Shown here: positions 26,693-35,988 of the stretch, piece after piece | Layout: each line of letters begins with the position of its first letter | Position numbering within the stretch: the stretch's first letter is position 1 | Source of the DNA: Sphingobacterium bovisgrunnientis | GTDB taxonomy: Bacteria; Bacteroidota; Bacteroidia; Sphingobacteriales; Sphingobacteriaceae | Assembly (NCBI RefSeq): GCF_009829085.1 | Contig: NZ_WUQY01000016.1 | Location: forward strand, 1 to 64,000 | Direction of reading: 5' to 3' | Length of the DNA stretch: 64,000 nt | Translations under genes and position numbers: made by a program | Notes under the pieces: generated by a model | The model's database searches: none | What the model was told of the DNA's origin: nothing | Seen by the model: the letters and a program-made list of their open reading frames with translations, nothing else

Positions 26693-29512
26693 CTATTTAA
26701 ATCCAAATTTTCTTGGAAAATACGAAAGTGATAACATGTAATACTGCGTCAATATATTGCTATATCCTGTGGTAAATTCTGTTACGCCATTACTAAAATA
26801 AATACCCTTATTTTGTCTCAGAAGATCGTATGCTGCAAATTTGAATTCTAAATTATTACCCTTTAACATTCGATAGGTGGTATTCACATTCCAGATGAAA
26901 ACTTCATCCTTGAAATCTCCTGACACATTATAACGTAATGTACCATTAGTATTTAGTGACCAACGTTTGGTCAATGCATAAGACATAGTAATTCCAGAGT
27001 TCCATGCATATGAAGTATAATTATTGGAAGTCTCTTCGTTTAATTTGTCATAACGTTCATAGCGATTTAGATTGTTCTTCCAGCCAATTTGATATTTATC
27101 CAATACCGTATAATAAAATTCCAACCCGACATTTTGACTATTGTTTAGCATCTCTTGCATTATAGCCCCTACATATTGAAACTTGTTTCCCCAATTTGTT
27201 CCACTATTAAATTGCAATGAGAAAGTTTGTGTCTTGGAGATCATAAAAGGCTTTTTTCCGTAAAAACTAATAGAATAGACATCCATCGGCTTAGCAATTT
27301 GAGCAACATAGGCTTCTTGCTGATTAGCTGCGTATACAATACTATCGGTCAACCCATTGGTGTATCTACGTATTGATGAGTTCAAATTAATAGAAAAACC
27401 ATATTGCCGTTGTTGAGTATAGGAACCATTTAATGCGAGTTGATGTACACCTGTTTTCTCCAAAAGTTTATCTGTGCCATAATAGCGATAGGCTGGATTA
27501 ATGTCATCATAAATTGGCTTCATTCGATCCAATAAAGGATATTCTTCGTCGTAATTATAATTCAAAGACAAATAGGAATAAAAAGAATTTTGACGCGAAT
27601 AATTATAGTTAAATCTTAATGAAGGCAAAAAGCTTTGATACCTTAACCTCAAGTTTCTATAATCTAATGTTGACTTATTCTTATCCTTATAAAAACGTCC
27701 TGCTATCGTACTTGAAAAATACAAGCTTGAGTACATCCGACCATATAGATTCTTTGTCTTAAGAGTTTTACCGAATTCAACATATGGTTCATATTCAGCA
27801 TTGTTATAATTAGATACATGAGATAGTTCTTGATTTTTTGCAGCTAATGAATTATTAAAGTCTGTTACTATGTTTATCATATCTGAAGCATACCATCTTG
27901 CCCTGGATCCTAATACGAGACCAGTGATTGGATCCCTTAACTTCAAGTCTAGGTGTAAGTTTCGTGAATCCAAATCTTCATTATAATCACGATGATATAT
28001 CCGATTAAGATCCTCATTCAAATAATTTTTATAATCACTAAAGGTATATCTCCCATTGTTATTATCCGAAATTCCAGCACGAACATTGAGTGTAGTTGTA
28101 ATCTGATCAATAAATGAGTATTGATTACCCGATCCGCGAACTGAGGTGTTTCGTCCAGCTTTACCGTGAAGCTCTATTGTGGTATTAAATGAAGCACTAT
28201 TACCTACATTACGCGAAGAATTTTCTGCTTCATTTAATGATTTATTATTTACTAGCTCATATTCATTAAATGTTGTGGAAAGACTCTCATTATTATTTTG
28301 GCTAAAATCCATATTACTTCGAACTGTAATCGCTCTTTTTCCCAAATTACTTACAGAATTATTATAACTGATGTTAGCCTCGTGTCGGCGTGCAGTATTA
28401 TCATTGCGAGATCTGTTTGTTCGGAAATTTTCTTGATTCTGTATCGCATCGAGTAATTGTGAAGTAGATTCATTCGTATGTATACTGTTATCCCATCTGT
28501 TTAGAACACTCGCTTTGAATAGGTTTTCTTTTCCTACTTCATTAGTCCCCAAAAAATCATACTGATACCGTCCGCCTAAAACATTCTGTTGCAAGATTCC
28601 TGTTCTCAAAAAATCTGAGTCAAAGTCTGCATTAATACCTATCCCCTTAAACGTCGTATTCTTAAGCAGTTGATCAATATTATTGAGATTTTTATTGACA
28701 TTATTAATGGAATAAGCAACAGTAGTTTGTGTCCTTTTGGTTGATCGATTGAGGTTGAGATGTCCATCATATCTTCTATCAGTTCCACCACCAGCCCCTA
28801 TACTTCCCATCAGTATATTATCCTTGCCTTCTTTCAATATCAAATTCATTTGATATTTTTTATCTTCAGGATCTTCAATCTGCTTTTCCTTGTCACGACT
28901 ATCATATACTTGGACTGTTTTTACCGCTTTTTTATCTATATTTTGAATTGCGGTAGCCATATCGCCTCCAAAAAATGGTTTACCATTGACTAAAACAGAA
29001 GGTATTTCGCGACCATTATACGTAATAGCTCCATCACCCCACACCACCAAACCAGGAAGTCGACGTAATAAATCTTCTACCACCGCATTAGAATCCAATT
29101 GAAAAGCATCTGCATTAAATTCCAACGTATCGCCATTCATCCGAACTGGAGGAATAACATCTACGGCTTCAATTTCATTTTCGAGAAAAGGCATATTAAT
29201 ATGTCCTAGATCCAACTCCTGATTTTGCTTTAAGACAAACTCTCGAATAGCTTTCTGATAACCTAAAAAAGTAAACTCAGCAATATATGGTTTATTCATT
29301 GCTAAATCTGTAATTTCAAATTTCCCAAATCGATCTGTTAAACCGACTTTATCTACTGTTTCCTTCCCCTTTTCAAATATAGACACAGAGACTGCACGAA
29401 GTATATTATTATGTGTGGAATCAATTACAAATCCTTTGATTTTAGCTTGACCAAAAGATTGAAGTGTAAAAAAAAGACTGACTACTACAAGAAGTAAAAA
29501 GCGTAGGTTCAT
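26693..29512 (-). CDS. TonB-receptor-like outer-membrane beta-barrel protein
   Basis: A 939-residue outer-membrane protein: signal peptide MNLRFLLLVVVSLFFTLQSFGQ, carboxypeptidase-regulatory-like domain (about 23-110), a plug-like domain (about 118-235: FNADAFQLDSNAVVEDLLRR and ITYNGREIPSVLVNGKPFFGG), then a large barrel. It is of the Bacteroidota type with a single-chain receptor and no SusD partner. In many genomes this type is paired with small secreted proteins; here it follows a beta-propeller gene by 6 bp. Ligand unknown. Confidence 0.88.
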   Translation of the reverse strand: MNLRFLLLVVVSLFFTLQSFGQAKIKGFVIDSTHNNILRAVSVSIFEKGKETVDKVGLTDRFGKFEITDLAMNKPYIAEFTFLGYQKAIREFVLKQNQELDLGHINMPFLENEIEAVDVIPPVRMNGDTLEFNADAFQLDSNAVVEDLLRRLPGLVVWGDGAITYNGREIPSVLVNGKPFFGGDMATAIQNIDKKAVKTVQVYDSRDKEKQIEDPEDKKYQMNLILKEGKDNILMGSIGAGGGTDRRYDGHLNLNRSTKRTQTTVAYSINNVNKNLNNIDQLLKNTTFKGIGINADFDSDFLRTGILQQNVLGGRYQYDFLGTNEVGKENLFKASVLNRWDNSIHTNESTSQLLDAIQNQENFRTNRSRNDNTARRHEANISYNNSVSNLGKRAITVRSNMDFSQNNNESLSTTFNEYELVNNKSLNEAENSSRNVGNSASFNTTIELHGKAGRNTSVRGSGNQYSFIDQITTTLNVRAGISDNNNGRYTFSDYKNYLNEDLNRIYHRDYNEDLDSRNLHLDLKLRDPITGLVLGSRARWYASDMINIVTDFNNSLAAKNQELSHVSNYNNAEYEPYVEFGKTLKTKNLYGRMYSSLYFSSTIAGRFYKDKNKSTLDYRNLRLRYQSFLPSLRFNYNYSRQNSFYSYLSLNYNYDEEYPLLDRMKPIYDDINPAYRYYGTDKLLEKTGVHQLALNGSYTQQRQYGFSINLNSSIRRYTNGLTDSIVYAANQQEAYVAQIAKPMDVYSISFYGKKPFMISKTQTFSLQFNSGTNWGNKFQYVGAIMQEMLNNSQNVGLEFYYTVLDKYQIGWKNNLNRYERYDKLNEETSNNYTSYAWNSGITMSYALTKRWSLNTNGTLRYNVSGDFKDEVFIWNVNTTYRMLKGNNLEFKFAAYDLLRQNKGIYFSNGVTEFTTGYSNILTQYYMLSLSYFPRKFGFK

Positions 29513-29518
29513 GGATGG

Positions 29519-30709
29519 CTATTTTAATTTGAAACGAACAATAATAGGATTATTGTATTTTCCAAGATTGGCGTACTCCTTGCGCATCGTATGCCCTTCC
29601 AATTTAGACTTTTCCTTAGCAGAAAGGACATGATGTGGAAAGATAAATGAATACAGATAATCTCCATCTGCAAATAATTCATTTACATCCAAAAAATTAA
29701 GGTAATCATTGGATGCATCAGGAAGAATATTATCCAATCCATACGTTTGCTTCGTTTTCAAATTATAAGCAAGCCACATCGGATTATGAAATCGCTGTGC
29801 TTTAAATATGAGATAATCTTTATATGGAAATACTTGATTTAAAGCATACACAACCATGTTATTCTGGTTAAAATAGTTATAACTTTTCATAAAATCTTCT
29901 GAATCCAAACCAGCAGATTTTGCTTTATTGAGATCAAAGGTGTTTCGGAGTGGTAACACTAACTCATATATTTTATTTATACCGAAGGAATCTAACTCAA
30001 AAACTTTGGTATTGTAGCCTGCCGTTAAATAGGCTTTACCTTTATACACTTTCGACAAATCACTAGATGCCATAAATTGTCGAATGGAATCCGAAACATT
30101 GTATTTTAAAATTACAGAGTCATTATACAGAAGGATATCTTGCTTCTTTCGCTTTTCTGATTGATATACACCATAAAACTTATAATCCGCATCACCAATA
30201 TTGATTTGACCTTGCACATATTGGCCGAATCCATCATCTTTTACATTTTGATTTGATCTTGACATTGTATCTATTAGATTACCCATAAGGTCTACACGTG
30301 CTTTAAATTCTCCGTGCTCAAGAATAAAATGTCCCTCTCCTTTTTGGATACTAAAAAATGCCTGTTTTGCACCATCATAAGGAGATTTGAAACCGTCAAT
30401 CTTTGTAATCTTTTTTATGAATGAACCATCAGCATTATATAAAAAGAAGTATCCTTCATTGGATGTAACAATGCCTATTCTACCTTCATGAATAACAACA
30501 TCTGAAATATAATTTATTAGGTCATTTTTTCCACCTTGCAAAGGTATATACTCCAAATCCGTCAACATCTCAGATACTTTACCGCCCTGAGTTTGTTCGA
30601 GGACAACACGAAGTTTTTCAACAGGTATTTTATCATCATAGATAAGCCGTTGTGCTTGACATAAATTAATTATGAGAAATAAGGTTATTAAGAGGGAATA
30701 AGCTCGCAT
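29519..30709 (-). CDS. 6-bladed beta-propeller exported protein
   Basis: A 396-residue secreted protein, signal peptide to about A19 (LITLFLIINLCQA). The segment SEMLTDLEYIPLQGGKNDLI followed by repeated blade strands matches the 6-bladed propeller family (DUF5128-like) that often lies beside TonB receptors in Bacteroidota. It lacks a Cys lipobox, so it is soluble periplasmic or secreted. First gene of the unit with the receptor 6 bp downstream and GH76 after that. Likely an accessory binding protein; the ligand cannot be read. Confidence 0.8.
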   Translation of the reverse strand: MRAYSLLITLFLIINLCQAQRLIYDDKIPVEKLRVVLEQTQGGKVSEMLTDLEYIPLQGGKNDLINYISDVVIHEGRIGIVTSNEGYFFLYNADGSFIKKITKIDGFKSPYDGAKQAFFSIQKGEGHFILEHGEFKARVDLMGNLIDTMSRSNQNVKDDGFGQYVQGQINIGDADYKFYGVYQSEKRKKQDILLYNDSVILKYNVSDSIRQFMASSDLSKVYKGKAYLTAGYNTKVFELDSFGINKIYELVLPLRNTFDLNKAKSAGLDSEDFMKSYNYFNQNNMVVYALNQVFPYKDYLIFKAQRFHNPMWLAYNLKTKQTYGLDNILPDASNDYLNFLDVNELFADGDYLYSFIFPHHVLSAKEKSKLEGHTMRKEYANLGKYNNPIIVRFKLK

Positions 30710-30864
30710 TCGTAAGGATATTTAAGTTATTGGTTACTTGATACATTTGTATGATTCACAATAAATGAAAAAGTTTAATTTGAAAAAACAAATTATTTAT
30801 TGATGCTCAATATAGATAAAAAAATCAACTACGTACTCCACAAGACCACATGGTTCATTTTCCG

Positions 30865-30872
30865 TACATTTG
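30865..30872 (+). promoter_or_regulatory. Candidate -7 box for the FAH-family gene
   Basis: TACATTTG matches TANNTTTG 20 bp before the ATG at 30892; no TTTG at -33 was found. Confidence 0.35.
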
Positions 30873-30891
30873 TATTAAAACATAATATTCC

Positions 30892-31503
30892 ATGAAAATA
30901 ATTGCCATTGGTAGAAACTACATAGATCACGCTAAAGAATTAAATAATCCAGTTCCGGAAACCCCTGTTATCTTTATGAAACCTGATACAGCGGTGCTAA
31001 AAGACAACAAAGATTTTTATTACCCTGAATTTTCTTCGGATGTACATTATGAATGTGAAGTTGTATTTCGTATTTGCAATGAGGGAAAACATGTGTCGAA
31101 GAAATTTGCCCATAAATACTACGATGCTATTGGCTTGGGCATTGATTTCACCGCGCGAGATATTCAAGCAAAACATAAAGAAAAAGGATTGCCTTGGGAA
31201 CTGGCGAAAGCTTTCGATCATTCTGCGGTAATGAGTCATCTAATTCCCAAGGAAGAATTTGAAAATCTTTCAAATATTAATTTCTCCTTGAAAAAAAATG
31301 AAGAAATCGTACAATCCGGCAATACAGGAGACATGATCTTTGATATTGATTCATTAATCGTGTATATATCCAAATTTATTACCCTTCGCAAAGGTGATTT
31401 GATCTACACCGGAACTCCTGTTGGTGTGGGTTCAATCAAAATTGGCGACAAATTTGAAGGATACATCGGTGAAAAACTGATGTTCACAACACAAATTAAA
31501 TAA
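30892..31503 (+). CDS. Fumarylacetoacetate hydrolase (FAH) family protein
   Basis: A 203-residue enzyme of the FAH fold acting on beta-diketo or 2-oxo acids, e.g. acylpyruvate hydrolysis or oxaloacetate decarboxylation. IGRNYIDHAKE (6-16) opens the domain; the metal ligands are the Glu pair in HYECEVVFRI (about 51-60) and Asp in GIDFTARD (about 87-94); the C-terminal TLRKGDLIYTGTPVGVG is diagnostic. Short single-domain form, close to FAHD1-type oxaloacetate/acylpyruvate enzymes. The M23 peptidase begins one base after its stop, so the two share a transcript although no functional link is apparent. Confidence 0.88.
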   Translation: MKIIAIGRNYIDHAKELNNPVPETPVIFMKPDTAVLKDNKDFYYPEFSSDVHYECEVVFRICNEGKHVSKKFAHKYYDAIGLGIDFTARDIQAKHKEKGLPWELAKAFDHSAVMSHLIPKEEFENLSNINFSLKKNEEIVQSGNTGDMIFDIDSLIVYISKFITLRKGDLIYTGTPVGVGSIKIGDKFEGYIGEKLMFTTQIK

Positions 31504-31504
31504 C

Positions 31505-33223
31505 ATGAAAAAATTAGGTTTGCTGTTTGGAATACTAAGTTCATGCTTAGCACTTCATGCACAAAACAAAGACATAATAACTTCTAGAACTTATCCACAA
31601 GGCTATTTTCGCAATCCACTGAATATTGCTATGGATGCCTCAGGGACTTTTGGAGAGTTAAGAAGCACACATTTTCATGCGGGCGATGATTACCGCACAC
31701 AGCAAAAAATAGGACTTCCATTACATGCAGCAGCCGAAGGTTTCGTTTCGCGTGTGCGTGTGCAGATTGGTGGTGGCGGTAATTCGGTTTATATCGATCA
31801 TCCAAATGGCTTCTCTTCGGTATATCTGCATATGGATACATTCAATGAAGCGCTAACTAAGATTGTTCGAGCGGAACAATATAAGCAACAGCGTTTTGAT
31901 GTGGATATTACGTTGACCGCGGATCAAGTCAAACTTACCAAAGGTCAATTTATCGGAAATGCTGGGAATACTGGTGGTTCTGGAGGACCACATCTGCATT
32001 TTGAAATTCGCGACACAAAAACAAAACGTCCCTTGAATCCACAATTATTCGGTTTACGATTTGCGGATAAGTTCAATCCGACGATTAACGGAATCATGCT
32101 ATACAATCTAAATGACGACTTATTCAATGAGTTTACACCTCGCAAATATTATGCTGTCAAAAGTATTGGTTCTGGACGTTACAACTTAGCGCAAACCTCT
32201 CTTGTTCCAACTTCTGGAAAATTTGGGTTAGGTATCAATTCTGTGGATAGACACCGTGCTGGTGGTTTTCAAAACGGCGTATATTCCATTGAACTTTTTG
32301 TGGACGGAAAACTTATTTCAGCTGCTGTGTTTGAAGAATTAGATTTCAATACTTCTAGAGGAATTCATTCCTATATCGATTATCCACACTGGAAAAAAAC
32401 AAAAGCAAAAATTCAAAAATCTTTTAAAGATCCTGGAAATCGAATAGAAATATTCAAAACCTTGAATAATGACGGCATTATTGAGTTGGATCAAACTAAA
32501 ATATACGATGTCAAATATGTGGTAAAAGATGTGGCTGGAAATTGCAGTGAATTGAATTTTAAAATCGACAATAAAGTTATGGAGAATGCTACTCCAACAC
32601 CTTTGAAAGGAAAACTTTTAGAATACAATTCAAAACACACAATTACAACTGAAAATATAAAAGTTGAAATTCCTGAAGGTGTACTATACAGCAACTTGGA
32701 TTTTATCTACACAGAATCACCACAATTACCAAACAGTTATTCTGCTTTGCATAAAGTCCACAATACGTTGACACCTTTATTTTCTGCGTATTCGTTGTCA
32801 ATCAAGCCTACCAATCTTCCGACACATTTGGAAAGCAAAACCCTTATCGCTTCGGTAGATGGTGGTTCGGAAGGTGGAAAATTTGAAAACGGCTGGGTAA
32901 CGGTAAATACGAGAAATTTTGGTGATTTTTATGTCGCTGTTGACACTATCGCACCTACGATTACTGCTCGAAATTTGGTAAATGGGAAAAATATTTCTAC
33001 ACAAAGAAAAATTGATTTTACGATTGCAGATAATTTTTCAGGTATACAATCCTTTAATGGTTACATCGATGGCAAATGGGTGTTGATGGAATATGATTCA
33101 AAAAACAGACATGTATGGCATCGTTTTGAGTCCTCATTAGCCAAAGGCGAACATACTTTCAAATTGGTTGTTAAAGATTGGAAAGATAACGAACGAATTT
33201 ACGAAGCAAAGTTTATTAGATAG
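31505..33223 (+). CDS. M23 family metallopeptidase
   Basis: A 572-residue exported zinc endopeptidase for peptidoglycan cross-links. Signal peptide to about A19 (MKKLGLLFGILSSCLALHA). The LytM domain lies unusually close to the N-terminus: zinc ligands H58 and D62 (HAGDD) and H165 in HLHFE, with H109 (YLHM) and H163 as the other active-site histidines, so the enzyme should be active. The C-terminal two thirds (about 190-572) contain Ig-like beta segments (IADNFSGIQSFNGYID near the end) and probably bind cell wall or the membrane. Confidence 0.9.
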   Translation: MKKLGLLFGILSSCLALHAQNKDIITSRTYPQGYFRNPLNIAMDASGTFGELRSTHFHAGDDYRTQQKIGLPLHAAAEGFVSRVRVQIGGGGNSVYIDHPNGFSSVYLHMDTFNEALTKIVRAEQYKQQRFDVDITLTADQVKLTKGQFIGNAGNTGGSGGPHLHFEIRDTKTKRPLNPQLFGLRFADKFNPTINGIMLYNLNDDLFNEFTPRKYYAVKSIGSGRYNLAQTSLVPTSGKFGLGINSVDRHRAGGFQNGVYSIELFVDGKLISAAVFEELDFNTSRGIHSYIDYPHWKKTKAKIQKSFKDPGNRIEIFKTLNNDGIIELDQTKIYDVKYVVKDVAGNCSELNFKIDNKVMENATPTPLKGKLLEYNSKHTITTENIKVEIPEGVLYSNLDFIYTESPQLPNSYSALHKVHNTLTPLFSAYSLSIKPTNLPTHLESKTLIASVDGGSEGGKFENGWVTVNTRNFGDFYVAVDTIAPTITARNLVNGKNISTQRKIDFTIADNFSGIQSFNGYIDGKWVLMEYDSKNRHVWHRFESSLAKGEHTFKLVVKDWKDNERIYEAKFIR

Positions 33224-33367
33224 AGCAAAGAATAAAGACTTAAAGAGCAAAGATTAAGGACTAAGTCACTTTTATTACTAGTTAACGGGTAATGAAGTGA
33301 TGATGTTATCAAGGTCACACTATTTCAAGTTAACTAGATAACAAGTTCACTATAAAACTATAAAAAC
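33224..33367 (+). repeat. Purine-rich low-complexity spacer with AAAGA repeats
   Basis: The 144-bp gap begins with an imperfect direct repeat (AGAGCAAAGAATAAAGAC and AGAGCAAAGATTAAGGAC). A similar purine-rich tract occurs at 43585-43640 between rpoA and rplQ. No gene seen. Confidence 0.45.
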
Positions 33368-33835
33368 ATGGCAAATTTAGAAATAGGAACAAAAGCACCA
33401 GATATAATCGCTAAAAATCAAGCAGGCGAAACCATAAAACTTTCAGATTTTTTGGGCAAGAAAGTAATATTGTATTTCTACCCAAAAGACAATACACCGG
33501 GATGTACTACTGAAGCATGTAACTTCAGAGATAATTACCAATTCTTATTAGGCAAAGGATTTGAAGTGTTGGGTGTAAGCATCGACAGCGAACAGTCTCA
33601 TCAAAAATTCATCGCAAAATTTGAATTGCCTTTCAACCTATTAGCGGACGAAGACCAAAAAATCGTAAATGATTACGGCGTATGGGTGGAGAAAAACATG
33701 TATGGCAAGAAATATATGGGAACTGCGCGTACGACATTTGTCATTAACGAAGAAGGAATTATCGAACACATCATTAAAAAAGTAGACAATAAAAACGCTT
33801 CTCAGCAGATTTTGGATTTATACTCTGGATCATAG
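33368..33835 (+). CDS. bcp: Thioredoxin-dependent thiol peroxidase (Bcp/PrxQ)
   Basis: A 155-residue peroxiredoxin that reduces hydrogen and alkyl peroxides. The peroxidatic cysteine is C46 in TPGCTTEACNFRD and the resolving cysteine C51 lies five residues later, the PrxQ/Bcp arrangement. FYPKDNTPG and the C-terminal WVEKNMYGKKYMGTARTTFVI match Bcp. Electrons come from thioredoxin. Its stop lies 8 bp before the MepB gene, suggesting co-transcription. Cytoplasmic. Confidence 0.95.
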   Translation: MANLEIGTKAPDIIAKNQAGETIKLSDFLGKKVILYFYPKDNTPGCTTEACNFRDNYQFLLGKGFEVLGVSIDSEQSHQKFIAKFELPFNLLADEDQKIVNDYGVWVEKNMYGKKYMGTARTTFVINEEGIIEHIIKKVDNKNASQQILDLYSGS

Positions 33836-33843
33836 TAAATCAG

Positions 33844-34347
33844 ATGATTGAAGAATTACTATTTCTAGATGTTAAGATTTTAAAAAATCTCGATTTACAA
33901 ATTTGCAATCTCCATAGAGAAGATGAGTGTGTAGAATATTTGGGTTTCAATTTTACCATTGGAACCCAAAACTATAAGTTCAGAAAAGCCAAAATAACAC
34001 CAAAAAAAATTGGTCAGTTTGTAACTTTATGGAAGAGAAATACAAGTGGCACTACAGAACCTTTTCATTATTCAGATCCGTTCGACTTTTATATTATAGC
34101 GACGAATGATGACGCTAAAAAAGGAATCTTTATCTTCTCCAAACAAGCCCTTCGCGAAAATAAAATTTTGAAGGATATTCATGATGGCAAACGAGGTTTC
34201 AGAATTTATCCATCATGGGATAAACCTGTAAGCAAACAAGCTATCAAAACACAAATATGGCAAGTTCCCTATTTTATTGATATAACAGAAGATACGCCTT
34301 TGGTGGCTGAGAAATTCATAGCACTGATTAATTCTAATTACCAATAA
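33844..34347 (+). CDS. MepB family protein
   Basis: A 167-residue cytoplasmic protein of the MepB family (named after the third gene of a Staphylococcus multidrug locus; molecular function unknown). The core RKAKITPKKIGQFVTLWKR and PFDFYIIAT with IFIFSKQALRENKIL and GKRGFRIYPSWD are the family signatures. No mepA/mepR homologue is nearby. Eight bases after bcp. Confidence 0.85.
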   Translation: MIEELLFLDVKILKNLDLQICNLHREDECVEYLGFNFTIGTQNYKFRKAKITPKKIGQFVTLWKRNTSGTTEPFHYSDPFDFYIIATNDDAKKGIFIFSKQALRENKILKDIHDGKRGFRIYPSWDKPVSKQAIKTQIWQVPYFIDITEDTPLVAEKFIALINSNYQ

Positions 34348-34352
34348 ATCTT

Positions 34353-34360
34353 TACTTTTG
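34353..34360 (+). promoter_or_regulatory. Candidate -7 box for glycyl-tRNA synthetase
   Basis: TACTTTTG matches the Bacteroidota -7 consensus 34 bp before the ATG at 34395. A second TATATTTG at 34381-34388 is too close to the start. No -33 TTTG at 19-21 bp. Confidence 0.35.
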
Positions 34361-34394
34361 CCACTTTGATAACCTTTCTATATATTTGCTTCTT

Positions 34395-35864
34395 ATGAGC
34401 AAACAAACAGACGACTTTTTCAAAAACATTATATCACACGCTAAAGAATACGGGTTTGTATTCCCTTCAAGTGAGATTTATGACGGTTTGAGTGCCGTAT
34501 ATGATTACGGACAATTAGGTTCAGAACTAAAAAATAACCTGAAGACATATTGGTGGAAATCCATGGTGCAATTGAACGAAAACATTGTAGGTATTGATGC
34601 CGCAATTTTCATGCACCCCACGACTTGGAAAGCTTCTGGGCACGTAGATGGATTCAACGATCCAATGATCGATAATAAAGATTCAAAAAAACGTTACCGT
34701 GCAGACCAATTGATCGAAGATAAAATCGATCGTTATGAAAAAGACGGTAAAACAGATAAAGCAGCTCAATTACAACAAGACTTAGACGATGCATTGAATG
34801 CAGACGATTTAGCGCGTTTGAAAACAATCATTGAAGATCATAATATTGTTTGTCCAATCTCAGGCACTAAAAATTGGACTGAAGTTCGTCAGTTTAATTT
34901 GATGTTTGATACCCAAATGGGCGCGATGGCAGATGGAGCGGAGAAAGTATATTTACGCCCAGAGACAGCGCAAGGTATCTTTGTAAACTTCTTGAACGTT
35001 CAGAAAACAGGAAGAATGAAAATTCCTTTTGGTATTGCTCAGATTGGTAAAGCTTTCCGTAATGAAGTCATTGCGCGTCAGTTTATCATGCGTATGCGCG
35101 AGTTCGAACAAATGGAGTTGCAATTCTTTGTACGTCCAGGTACTGAAATGGAATGGTACGCAAAATGGAAAGAAACACGATTGAAATGGCATTTAGCTTT
35201 AGGAGCAGATCCAGCAAAATACCGTTACCACGATCACGCTAAGTTAGCGCATTACGCGAATGCCGCTGTAGATATCGAATACGAATTCCCATTTGGTTTC
35301 AAAGAAGTTGAAGGTATTCACTCCCGCACAGATTTCGACTTAAAACAACATCAAGAATTTTCGAAAAAGAAAATGCAATATTTCGATCCAGAGATCAATC
35401 AAAACTATATTCCTTATGTAGTTGAGACGTCAATTGGTTTGGATCGTCTATTCTTGACAGTATTAGCCAATTCTTTGGTTCACGAAGATCTTTCGACAGA
35501 AGAAAAACAAGATTCACGTGTCGTATTGAAATTCCATCCAGCTATTGCACCTGTGAAAGCTGCGGTATTGCCATTGACTAAGAAAGATGGTCTTCCAGAG
35601 AAAGCGCGTGAAATCATGGCTAAATTGAAATTGGATTACAATATTCAATACGATGAGAAGGATGCGATTGGTAAGCGTTACCGTCGTCAAGATGCTATCG
35701 GAACGCCATACTGTATCACAGTAGATCACCAATCTCTAGAAGACAATATGGTAACTATTCGTCACCGTGATTCGATGGAGCAAGAACGCGTTGCAATCGC
35801 TGAGTTAAGCCGCATTATAGGTGAGCGCGTTAGTTTAACAGGTTTGTTAGAACAACTAGCATAA
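34395..35864 (+). CDS. glyQS: Glycyl-tRNA synthetase (dimeric, alpha2 type)
   Basis: A 489-residue class II aminoacyl-tRNA synthetase charging tRNA-Gly. I start at the ATG (34395), MSKQTDDFFK; an in-frame TTG at 34386 is not needed. Motif 2 is the FRNEVIARQFIMRMREFEQMELQFF block (about 221-245), motif 3 is GLDRLFLTVL (about 351-360), and the anticodon-binding domain starts near VVLKFHPAIAPVKAAVLPL. It is the archaeal/eukaryotic-like dimer type common in Bacteroidota, not the heterotetrameric GlyQ/GlyS. A region rich in Lys/Asp (about 100-140) is an insertion after motif 1. Confidence 0.95.
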   Translation: MSKQTDDFFKNIISHAKEYGFVFPSSEIYDGLSAVYDYGQLGSELKNNLKTYWWKSMVQLNENIVGIDAAIFMHPTTWKASGHVDGFNDPMIDNKDSKKRYRADQLIEDKIDRYEKDGKTDKAAQLQQDLDDALNADDLARLKTIIEDHNIVCPISGTKNWTEVRQFNLMFDTQMGAMADGAEKVYLRPETAQGIFVNFLNVQKTGRMKIPFGIAQIGKAFRNEVIARQFIMRMREFEQMELQFFVRPGTEMEWYAKWKETRLKWHLALGADPAKYRYHDHAKLAHYANAAVDIEYEFPFGFKEVEGIHSRTDFDLKQHQEFSKKKMQYFDPEINQNYIPYVVETSIGLDRLFLTVLANSLVHEDLSTEEKQDSRVVLKFHPAIAPVKAAVLPLTKKDGLPEKAREIMAKLKLDYNIQYDEKDAIGKRYRRQDAIGTPYCITVDHQSLEDNMVTIRHRDSMEQERVAIAELSRIIGERVSLTGLLEQLA

Positions 35865-35889
35865 TAGCGATTCCTCTACAATAAAATTG

Positions 35890-35930
35890 AAAGAGTAGCA
35901 TAATTGCATTTGCTACTCTTTTTTTGTTTT
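35890..35930 (+). terminator. Terminator of glyQS
   Basis: AAAGAGTAGCA / TGCTACTCTTT 11-bp perfect stem followed by T7. Its descending arm overlaps the -33 element of the next gene. Confidence 0.9.
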
Positions 35931-35939
35931 TTATCTTTG
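35909..35939 (+). promoter_or_regulatory. Promoter of the coiled-coil protein gene
   Basis: TTTG (35909-35912), 19-bp spacer, TATCTTTG (35932-35939): an exact Bacteroidota TTTG-N19-TANNTTTG promoter, with about 43 nt of leader. The -33 element sits inside the glyQS terminator hairpin. Confidence 0.75.
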
Positions 35940-35988
35940 TGTTAAACTTTTTGACTGCTTCATTAGTCAAAATATACATATAAGAACG

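Noticed and set aside
12629..30709. A single large mannan-utilisation locus
   Set aside because: Only one GH76 is present and there are strong terminators between the units; the two SusCD pairs, the GMC pair and the GH76 unit are better treated as separate transcripts.
30742..30749. Plus-strand TACATTTG box far upstream of the FAH-family gene
   Set aside because: It is 143 bp from the start codon, without a -33 element, and too far for a normal leader.
31591..32388. Perfect TTATCCACA matches at 31591-31599 and 32380-32388
   Set aside because: Both are inside the M23 coding frame, where they encode ordinary residues, and are 780 bp apart; treated as chance.
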